DNA from: Paulownia fortunei
Lineage: Eukaryota > Streptophyta > Magnoliopsida > Lamiales > Paulowniaceae
NCBI GenBank assembly: GCA_019321725.1
Contig: CM033120.1
Coordinates: 3,875,341 to 3,939,340, forward strand
Reading direction: 5' to 3'
DNA length: 64,000 nt
Of the stretch, positions 55,257 through 64,000 are shown one piece after another (position 1 is the first letter of the stretch; every line of letters starts with the position of its first letter). A model generated the notes under the pieces. The model was not told where the DNA came from, did no database searches, and saw only the letters and a program-made list of their open reading frames with translations. Both the position numbers and the translations under genes were made by a program.

Positions 55257-57673
55257 GGATGATAAGATATATGCATGATTTGGTAAATACAGGGATAAAG
55301 AGATGCTTTTTATATTTGTACTCTCTTTCCCGATGAGGTTATTGCTGGTTATAAGCGAGCTCTCATATATGGCAATGGAATAAGACTGATTAGATATCTC
55401 GTTATTAGATCTTAGATGGTTTTCTTCTTTGAATGTGTTAGAATCATGTTTTCTTCTCTTTGTGAAGGGATTACAAGTGATTGTTTCGGGGGTCAACTTC
55501 TATACACCATGGTAGGCTTATCTTTTGAATCTTGCAGTGAGATTAAGTCTATGAGGATCCTCTTGCATTATTCTCTGTTTATTTTGCTTGTGAAGATCTT
55601 TTAATGTTTCAAGAACGGAAAATAAGAGAGAATAGTTTCAAGGAGTGGTAAATCGAACTAGGAAACTGAAGGAACTTCTCTTTTCTTTTCTAAAGTTACT
55701 TTAGACCTGTTGAAAAAGGAGAAAAAAGAAACTTATTTTAAGCAAATCATAGCGGGTGGCATTAAATTGCTGGTTGCATAATTCTAGATTAAGATTGTAA
55801 GACCTGTCTTTTTCTTTCATCTTTTCATTTTGTGGGTGGCATCAAATTGCTGGTTGCATAATTCTGGAAAACTTTCTTTTTATTTTGTGGGTGCAACACG
55901 GAAGACAATTTTTTGGCCCTGTCAGGATCCGAGATATGTGCGCATACCCCGGCTAAGTACTTTTATTGAACAGGATCCTGTTTTGCACAGCTTGAATTCC
56001 AAGCAACCAAGACAAAAAGTGCAACAGCCGCCATCACTATTATCTCAAATCTCGTCCGATCACTTTTATGCAGGAAGGACCGTAGTACTAGAGCGGTAGA
56101 AAGTAGTCGCCATCTAGTAGTGGGAAGAAAAACTAAACGCCCGTATCCACAAATTGGAATTATGCGAGGTTTCGCACGGCATTGAGATTTGAATTGAAAA
56201 AGCAAATGTGACTAGGATTCTTAGCAACTAAGAGTTTGATTTTATCTCATTTGTATTGTACAATTAAGTTATTAAAAAGAGTAGTAATCAAGTAATTTTC
56301 TCCTATACATAAGAATGATTTCTAATTATTTGGCATACAATTATGTGAAATATTTGGGCGATACAAAGAGAATAAAAGAGTATTTTTGAGAGTTATTCTA
56401 CAAAGCATTTTTATTTTTTTTTGAATTTGGGTATTAATCTGTGTATTTCATTTTTTTTTATTTAATATACTTTTGACGTTAAATTGATTGAGCATGGTGC
56501 AGTGAATGCAACCATTGCAAAAACTATTAGTAGGAATTGAACCACATTATAGATATGTGTGCCTTGGCACTGTAGTAAGAGTGTGCCACAGTATTGCTTA
56601 AATTCCAGCAGCTACCACCACACGGAGCCAGGATAGCAAGTGAACAATGCACTTGCTTCCAGCAGCAATACCTAATAGCTGATACACAGTCCCCATATTG
56701 GCAAAGGAAGAAACGGAGAAAAAAAAAATGTTTCTACTACCTTTTCCCATGGACCAGCTTTCCTCAAAAGATCCTGTTCCTCATATCACACAAGTTCTTC
56801 TAGCTCTTTTGAAAGCTTTTCAAATGCACTGCCTTGGAACCATAAAGAAGGTGGTAAAAGGATATAAATCTAACAAAAATATTTAGAACTGAAGAGAAAG
56901 ATGATCAACAAAATGTCTAAGCTAATAGAGAAATAAACAATATATTATCTCAACAAAAAATCTCTACACCATATGTCTAAGCTAATAGTAAAATAAACAA
57001 AATATTATTCCCACAAAATTAGCAATACGCAGTGAATATTTTGATACAAAATTGGTGCGTTAAATGTGAATATTTTCAAGATAATAAGAGAAATAGTATT
57101 TGCATAAGCATCATTTAATTTTTCAGTGAATTATTTAAAGTCATGCCCATAATTATCAAAATAATAGAGCAAAACATGTACAATAACTACCTATATTCCA
57201 GTTACAGCACGACCGATCTTCTTCTTATATGTTGGTACTCCATACACATATACATTACAGATATGGGAACGTAGGTGTTACCATAGGGCCATGGCTGCCC
57301 CCTCCTCCTCTGCTGCCTCTAATACGAACTGAACCTTAGATAGTATTAGTACTCTTAGCTTGGTTTGAACTGATTCCTGGTACAATGCAGATGATTCTGC
57401 AGCTTAGTTTCTATAGAAATATTATCAAGAGTAATTTTCTTCTAAACAATTTTACATAAGATGGGAATCTCACTAATGTTTGATTCAAAATTGTGAGGCC
57501 TTTTCCTAGAATAAATACTTCTGCTGTTTTTAGGCCTCAATGTGTCCAGATGAAAGATGAATATCATCTAATTTTGATGTGTACTTTTCTTCTCCTAAGC
57601 CTAGTCACATGTTTGTATTTTCCCTGATTCTTTTTCCCAGTCAGAATTAAAGTGTTCCTTTTTGATTGTATAG
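55257..57673. other. intergenic, small direct repeats only
   Basis: No gene I can support. Two local direct repeats: ggtggcatnaaattgctggttgcataattct at about 55755 and 55836, and atgtctaagctaatag...aaataaacaa at 56913 and 56973 (60 bp apart). The small frames on both strands lack domains. Confidence 0.5.
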
Positions 57674-57766
57674 AAAGTCAGTGTTTGCAATCCGGATACG
57701 CTGCTGGATGAGATTGTCAAAACAGGATCTGATGTTCCTCATGATCCAGCTTCAGCAGGTTCTTGA
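57674..57766 (+). other. possible terminal exon of unknown gene
   Basis: Preceded by a good acceptor (ttgattgtatag|aaag) and open for 30 codons reading KVSVCNPDTLLDEIVKTGSD up to TGA at 57764-57766. The composition and codon pattern look protein-like against the noncoding surroundings. I do not recognise the family and find no upstream exon; it may be a fragment of a pseudogene. Confidence 0.3.
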
Positions 57767-58739
57767 TGCTGAACAACTAACCTTTAAATTCGTGTCCTAT
57801 CTCTAGTAGTTTTTTGTTAAGTTATGTCTGGATTTTTAGATTTTAGTGAGAAAAATATTAAAGGAAAAATTTTCTTACTTCAAATGATGTAAAGTTGCGC
57901 TTCATGTGTTACTTATTTTGCTTTTCTTTTGCCTTTTCCTCTCTATTATCCTGGATCCAAACATACAGTTTAAGTTATAATATTGGGGGCAGTAAGCACC
58001 TTCATTTGGTTATCCGTAACTTCATGTGGTGAAATATGCATCTTGTTCTCGTTATTGTTATTGTATTTGTATTTGTTATATAATTTGGGTTGGGTCAAGT
58101 CTTGTCAAATTATACGGGAATCTCTTGTAAAAATCTGACATGGCTTATCTTTGTTATTTTTCATCTCTTTTATTTCCTACACTGCATATGTGGTTTCAAA
58201 ATGAAGGTGAGAAGATCGACTTTATTGGGAGAATCATTTGACTTTAAGATTTTTTCTTTGGCTCATTCTGTACTTTTGAGATATGGTGAGAGGTTAGTGA
58301 GTATTTTTTTTTTTTTAATTAATGTTATGGAAAACATAAAACTACAGTGATCCTTGATTGAAGTTTATTTTTTGTGGCTGCTGCAAATAGAGTACAGCTT
58401 ATTCCTCTTCCACCATTCTTAGACAGGTCATTGAGCTGCCAAGATAATACATCTGGAAGAGAAACTAGCGATGTGGTTATATTTCCTTGCATGTCCTGAG
58501 GTTTAGAAGTTATCACGCATTCGTTTCATTAAAACATGATAACGCATCTACAAGGGTGACTGGGTGAATGTTGCATGCTGGCTTCATGCATTTTACTATA
58601 TGGTATCCAGTTGAATTCTAATTTATACACTCAATTTATTGATACCTGATGGGTTACCTTTTGAGTGATGAGGTGTGTTAATTACGCCTCGCCATGTGTC
58701 CACAGATTCACTGTTTCTAAAACTTGGTTCCTTATTTGC
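57767..58739. other. intergenic, nothing confirmed
   Basis: AT- and T-rich sequence. The 86-codon frame at 58090-58350 and its neighbours have no homology I recognise. Confidence 0.45.
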
Positions 58740-59165
58740 AGTACGAACAGATAGTTAGGAGGATCGTGAGGTTGTCCTAAAGAAGTCCCTCCGATGCTTA
58801 AATTAGTAAATATTCAAGAGTATAAGTATTAACTCAAAATAAGAAAAAAATGGGTTATTTATACATGTTCATTTTAGGACATGAGCCTCATGGGTCTAGT
58901 TGCTTTTATCATGCAAGTGTTCTTTGGGCCACTTATAGAATTTGGGCTATTAACTTGCCCTTAGATCTAAATGAATTATATATTGGGCTAAAATAAATAT
59001 AATTCTCATACCCATCGTACAGCTCCCTAACTCTTGTACAGAAGTAGCAGGCCGAGAGTTAGAGTCCTCCTAGAAGTGGAAGAGTGTTCTTTGTATATTA
59101 AGAAGGAGAGGAGCCCTTTGCCTCATTTCAACACGAGAGCATTTTGAACTTTATATTATAAGCCA
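58740..59165 (+). repeat. possible LTR remnant of an Athila/Tat-type element
   Basis: Contains aagaagtccctccgatgctt (58780-58799), a phrase-like block seen in many plant gypsy LTRs, then a gggcta/gggcca-rich stretch and a GC-richer cgagagttagagtcctcc segment before gag-like DNA. No clear TG/CA edges, so the limits are approximate. Confidence 0.35.
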
Positions 59166-60895
59166 TGAGTCTTAGAGGTAAGTATTTATGTCATAACTTC
59201 AGTTTTATACTTTTTTTATTTTTCTCTCTTCTATGTGATAGAGTCATGTTCGGGAGAGTAGGTCCACATTCTCGTTAGGGTAGGGATAGGAGCGCTTCAG
59301 GTAAGGAGCATGTAGGGGATGAGGGAGAGTCGCACGACTGAGGCACCCCTGCCTCGGTCTCATGCCTTGATTGGGTTTTTCCTTCTCAACCGAGGCATTG
59401 CCTCTTTCGGGAGCCTGCTGCCTTGTTGAGGTAGCATTGCCTCGGCCGAGGAGACACTTTCTATGGTGGCTTTTCGTGACTCGACTAAGGCTTTGCCTCA
59501 GCCGGCTTCTTTTGATCCGGTCGAAACCCCCCCATTTCGACCGTTTTCTTCTCCGTATGAGTTATCTAAACCTTGCTTGGGGTTTTTTCTAGCTCGGGGA
59601 ATGGTTTCCCTTGGGGCAATGTTCTTATTGGTCGCGCCGTTTTCAGCGCTATTCAGCCCGCTCCTTTCAGCCTTCCACCTTCTTCAGTTGATAACTTAAA
59701 TAAAAGATTAATTTCTATAAAGTATCTTGAGAGAGTATCTCCAAAGTTGGGGTATGCACTTCTATGATTACTCGAGTGTCCGTCTGATTCACTAAAGTAT
59801 GAGGAGTCTAAGGGCCATGATGGTAAGCCTAGGTTCGTTTAAGAGCCATGATAGTGATGAGAGTCTTAATGATGGTGATCAGGGTGAGTCTGGCCCCGAT
59901 CATTCATCTGAGTTAGGTGAGGACTCGTCTACTCACGGCTCAACAACTAGGCATTGTAGGGTAATGATGTCTGACTCTCTAGATAACGTGGTGTCTAGGA
60001 ATGCCTTGATCTCCCTTCAGAGGAGATTGGATTTGCCATCTTGTTTTAAGTTTCTAGGTCCATCTCCTGGGTACACATATTTCCTATTGATTTTCTTATT
60101 TTGGACATGGAATAGGATATGGACATGCTCTTTATTCTAGGTAAACCCTTCCTAGCTCCATGTAAGGCATTAATTGAAGTTCAATTAGGAAGGTTAATAC
60201 TTAGAGTATGAGATGACCAAGTTATTTTTAATATGTTCAAAGCCATGAAGCATTCGGATGATGAGCATAGATGTTATAAAATTGATGCACTTGACCCTTG
60301 GCTACTGACTTCTTGTATGAGAAAAGGTTTAAAGATGAGTTTGAGGCATGTTTAGTTTTTTCTAAGGGATATGAGGGGGACGATGAAGGGATATGGGCTG
60401 TTATGGTGAGTCTGAAGGCCAACCCTCATTTCAAGAAAAGTATTCAACCACGATCTGAAGTATTGGAGAGGCCCCTCTACACAACAAAAGCCGTCCATTA
60501 AGGAGCCTCATTTTCTGGAACTTAAACCCCTTCCCCCTCATTTGAAATATATTTATCTTGATGTCTTGAATTATTTGTCGGTAATCATTTCTTCCTCCTT
60601 GACAGGTGAGATGGAGAAAAAGTTCCTAAGAGTTCTTAGGGAGCATAAGAGAGCATTTAGATAGAAGATAACATTAAGAGAATTAGCCCCTCAATTTACA
60701 TGCATAGAATTTTAATAAAGGAGAGCTATAAACCTATGGTACAACCAAAAAGGAGATTAAATCTAATAATGTAAGAGGTAGTAAAGTCCGAAACCATCAA
60801 GCTCATTAATGTAGGTATTATCTATCATATCTCTGATAGTACGTGGGTGAGTCCCGTACAATGTGTGCTTAAAAATAGAGGTATGACTGTAATAG
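59166..60895 (+). pseudogene. Athila/Tat-type gag-protease-RT remnant
   Basis: 59240-60020 is a degenerate gag-like region with no firm domain and GC-rich hairpin-forming repeats such as GAGGC/GCCTC near 59390. 60085-60190 reads the protease end (FPIDFLILDMEQDMDMLFIL, then GKPFLAPCKALIEVQLGRL). 60500-60700 reads the pol linker (ELKPLPPHLKYIYLDVLNYL, VLREHKRAF). 60700-60895 reads the RT start through WVSPVQCVLKNRGMTVIA, where homology stops. Frames change several times and stops are frequent. The protein sequence differs clearly from elements A and G, so it is another lineage of the clade. Confidence 0.75.
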
Positions 60896-61111
60896 CCAAG
60901 CCTCATACTACTCGCTTGGTCAATATGATTCATGCATTACGTGCTAATTTTATATGCTACTTTTATTTCTATTGACATTGCATAATTTATTTCATTTTAT
61001 ACGATATTATTGAATAATAAACTTAATTCTGAAGCTCTTGTACGGTATTAGTTATTGAATTTCCTAATCTAAGTAGTTGATTTTATATTGAAATAAGAAG
61101 AAAATGTGGTA
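60896..61111. other. junction sequence, unassigned
   Basis: About 215 bp between the RT break and the chromovirus LTR piece. It starts near TGTAATAGCCAAG (60888), which resembles a chromovirus LTR start but in the opposite orientation to the piece at 61112-61304. AT-rich, no coding sequence. Confidence 0.35.
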
Positions 61112-61304
61112 CCTAATCTATTTAATAATTTTTATTCATAAATCATCCTTTAGGGCCCTTGAAGTGTGGTACCTAACTACTAATAGAGATAGACCATGGT
61201 TTTCGGAACCTGTTCATATTAATTGGCCAATAAGAGAAATAATACGGGGTTTCCATACTTGATCTTTCAACCTTAGGTATTAGCTATATTCTATCTCATT
61301 CATC
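61112..61304 (-). repeat. Tekay-like LTR fragment, reverse orientation
   Basis: Reverse complement of about 3378-3560 of the chromovirus LTR: shared strings include taggtaccacacttcaaggg, atggaaaccccgtatta and ctaatacctgaggttgaaag with few changes. It directly cuts the RT of copia element D at 61304. Confidence 0.75.
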
Positions 61305-62200
61305 ATCCTTTTGGATCTATCTCTATAGATCCTAATTCCCAAAATATAGGATGCTTCTCTCAAATAATTCATGGAGAACTGAGTAGACAACCAAGCCTTT
61401 GTTGATTGCAATATCCCTACATCATTACACTCCCACTAACTTATACATACAGGGTTTATCTGGATTCTTGAGGAAACTAAATGATTTGATTGCCTAGTCG
61501 AATCTAAGATTCCAACTTCAGGAAGCTTGTTTGAGTTCGTAAATGGATCTCTAGAGTTTGCAAACCTTTTGCTTTCTCCCACTGGATATGAAACCCTTTG
61601 GTTGCCTCATATAGATCTCTTCCTCAATATTCGCATTGAGAAAGGCAGTTTTCACATCCATTTGCCATATCTCGTAGTCATAATATGCTGTTATGGCAAG
61701 TAATATCCGAATAGATTTTAGCATCGCCAATGGTGAAAAGGTTTCCTTATAGTCAATGCCTTGCTTTTGAGTATAGCCTTTTGCAACCAGTTGTGCCTTA
61801 TAGGTCACTACCTCTCCATCTACTCCAAACTTTCGCTTGTAGACCAATTTGCTACCGATGGGTACTATACCCTGTGGTAGGTCTATCAAGGTCCATACCT
61901 TGTTGGAGTACGTGGAGTCCATCTCAGTTTGCATGGCTTCTTACCATCTTCTCGAATCAATATTCGACATCGATTCTTCATAATTCTTGGATCATTATCT
62001 AAAGAATGCTCCTCCTTGTTGTTCTCCAATAAAAGACCATACCTTTCAGGTAGTCTCGAGATCCTTTCAAATCTCCTAGGAGGCTGTATGATAGGAATTT
62101 TAGTTTTGGGTGGTTCTATCGCTACTGTCTTTTATGGGACACTTTGTGGTTCACATCCAAAGGGTTTGCAACCCACTCCAATTGTCCAATAAATGGTGAT
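61305..62200 (-). pseudogene. copia integrase C-terminus and RT, element D
   Basis: From right to left: a Pro-rich linker with QPPRRFERISRLPERYGLLL (about 62090-62030), then RT as an open 127-codon stretch (61934-61551) with NKVWTLIDLPQGIVPIGSKL, VAKGYTQKQGIDYKETFSPL and QMDVKTAFLNANIEEEIYMR (the catalytic Asp of QMDVKTAF present). Further pieces run to GIRIYRDRS at 61310. The YVDD region falls in decayed sequence near 61430. RT copies RNA to cDNA; this one is truncated. Confidence 0.85.
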
Positions 62201-63406
62201 TTGGTCATCTTTCCCTTAAAGCAAGATTCAAAAGTTGGCTTTTCTAGCGTGCCACAAGAATGTAGAATTATGATAATCTATTTTACATTTGTTACTTTGT
62301 TGAATATGTAAGATGGATTTATTAGGTTGGACAGTATATAAATTATTTGTCAAAGTCCCACCATGAACTTAAGAAGAGCCAAAGTAAATGGAACAGTTTC
62401 CATCCATTATTGAAAAATAATAACCCTCTCTATCCAAAACTAGAATAGAGATAATGTTCTTTATTAATTCAGGAACATAAAGACAAGAATTTAAAACTAT
62501 CTTTTTTCCACCATCTAATGCTAAGTAGACAATTTCTATGGCTAATGCAGCAGTTTTTGCTCCATTTCCAAGCCTCAGGATCCGCTCTCCTCTACTCAGC
62601 TCCCTGCTTCTTGTCATCACCTGCAAATCATTGCATAGATAAGTACTACAACCGATATCTAATACCCATGAAGCATCATTAACCGAAAGGTTAACTTCAA
62701 CAAAGAACATACCAAAACTCTTACAACGATTTGCAAGATACTCCTTGCAGTTCCTTTTCCAATGCCCTAACTTACATAGTAGTGACACTGTCGTTTGGTT
62801 TGGAACCTTTCTTCACTCCACTTGAGGCTTTCATACCTTGGCCTTCTTAAAAGAACATTTTTTCTTCCCTTTCTTCGACTTTTTACTCTTAGACAGACCA
62901 ACAAGTAGGACATACTTCTCTTTTTTCATGGTGGACTCAACAGTCTTCAATATGTTGACTAGCTCAGTAAGGCTAGTCTCTATTTCATGCATGTTGAAGT
63001 TGACCACAAAGAAGTCAAACAATGGCTACAAAGACTGCAACACAAGATCCACATAGAGTTCGTTGTCCATAACAACTCCTAAGGACTCAAGTCTCTTGAT
63101 CAAGGCTATCATCTTCAGTTCATATCGAAAGAGCTCCCTAGATACCTTGTATCTAACTTACCTTGTATGTTCACCATACAATTCCTTTATATAGCACTGA
63201 GCCTGTAGATCATTCTCAACATGTTAATGATATTCTATTTGCTCTTTCTTTGTGGTCCCCTCTGGAGAAGCCAGTGGTGCCATGTCGAGGACATAAACCA
63301 TCTTTTCAAATTGGAGAACTATCCGAAGGTTCCTTAACTAGTCAACATAATTGGGACTAGTGAGTTTTTTGGTGTCAAGAATTGATGCAAGTAGATTTTT
63401 AACCAT
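62201..63406 (-). pseudogene. copia gag-protease, element D
   Basis: ATG at 63406 starts MVKNLLASILDTKKLTSPNY, then TAG (63340-63338) at the conserved Trp and a second stop at a TAA near 63225. Gag continues to a Lys/Ser-rich segment (63022-62831). The frame 62788-62369 gives a zinc knuckle (LLCKLGHWKRNC), protease SWVLDIGCSTYLCNDLQ (active site D-I-G instead of D-T/S-G) and the pre-integrase NSCLYVPELIKNIISILVLD. GAG_pre-integrase and CLKGK-like residues follow to about 62200, where the integrase core is deleted. Confidence 0.85.
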
Positions 63407-64000
63407 AATGTGAATCAGAAATCTATAAAACACGAGATAGAAAATAAACATACATTCAACAGTTTATTCATTTATAAAAAGATCTTTAATTATAAGTATC
63501 TCCTACTATTTTATTCGAATCTCATCACCCTCATGATGGATATTTGGAAAATTATATTTCCTTGTGCGCTTGAAGTCAATTAGTCTTATCATATGTCCCA
63601 ATTTTATGAACCCATATAATAAAACAAAAAGGTAGCTAACACATTAGCAATTGCATCCCATACAACCTTCAAGCTATTTAGCCTCACTACTTCCCATAGA
63701 TGCCAATTTTATAAGCTCATATGATACTAAATATCAAGCGTGTCCCATCAAACATTCATGTGAATAGGACAACTAAAGTATGTCCCACAACTCGTGGCCA
63801 ATATCTTTAGCCCTCCTGCCCCATGAGGATCTTTGTGCAAGTAGTGGTCACAACTATTACCTCCACTTAGCACATCCTACGACTTGTGGCCAACTTACTA
63901 AGTGTGGTAGCATTTCACATGCCAACTTCTTTTGATGGAAGGCCTGGACGATTGGGCCCCACCCAATATTCCCTATTAATGCTTGATATAGAATTAATAA
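63407..64000 (-). other. 5' leader of copia element D
   Basis: Noncoding, co-linear on the minus strand with the leader of element C (32340-32686): both contain cttataaaattgg twice-like blocks, gggaagnagtgagg and ttcgaataaaatagtnggag. No gene. The window edge truncates it. Confidence 0.7.

Larger units (their letters stand above)
61305..64000 (-). mobile_element. Ty1/copia element D, 3'-truncated
   Basis: Minus-strand copia of the same family as C: leader (64000-63407), gag, zinc knuckle, protease, a fused integrase remnant and part of RT. RNase H and the 3' LTR are lost at 61304. The 5' LTR would lie right of the window. The integrase core is deleted: pre-integrase sequence near 62200 joins the integrase C-terminus. 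Confidence 0.85.

Overview
The window is AT-rich nuclear DNA of a flowering plant, most likely a eudicot. The evidence is one intact intron-containing plant gene set in a dense layer of decayed plant-type LTR retrotransposons and DNA-transposon remnants. I found no prokaryotic gene, rRNA, tRNA or CRISPR array. The species cannot be read from the sequence.

Layout. 1-3988: 3' end of a Del/Tekay-like chromovirus (Ty3/gypsy, + strand) with its 3' LTR. It sits in an Athila-like Ty3/gypsy element on the - strand (3989-10637), which adjoins a Ty1/copia remnant (10638-13280). 13281-18624: unclassified repeat-like DNA holding a solo copia LTR (14634-16706) and a tandem-repeat tract (17440-18180). 18625-32143: an Athila-like element (G, + strand) interrupted by a younger relative (H, 20434-26594). 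Both carry an intronless copy of a LOG-type (cytokinin riboside monophosphate phosphoribohydrolase-like) gene between integrase and the 3' LTR. 32144-38136: copia element C. 38180-38869: hAT transposase fragment. 38870-42231: internally deleted Athila-like element E. 42232-50709: lower-repeat DNA with Myb/SANT-like and PIF/Harbinger transposase pseudogenes and an Athila-like LTR fragment. 51437-55188: intact three-exon gene for a FLOE1-like (DUF1421) prion-like protein. 55189-58740: intergenic. 58740-60895: another Athila/Tat-type remnant. 61112-61304: Tekay LTR fragment (-). 61305-64000: copia element D (-), same family as C.

The FLOE1-like gene is the only locus I would call functional. Its reading frame is clean through all three exons and the splice sites are canonical. 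Every transposon reading frame carries stops, frameshifts or lost catalytic residues, many of them C-to-T or G-to-A changes as expected from decay of methylated repeats.

The most notable observation is the retrotransposon family carrying a LOG-derived gene: two co-linear copies share one premature stop and differ at later lesions. Others are a nested insertion with a near-perfect target duplication, a ~177-bp module present 1-3 times inside the Athila-like LTRs, and a gag stop codon shared by two copia copies on opposite strands.
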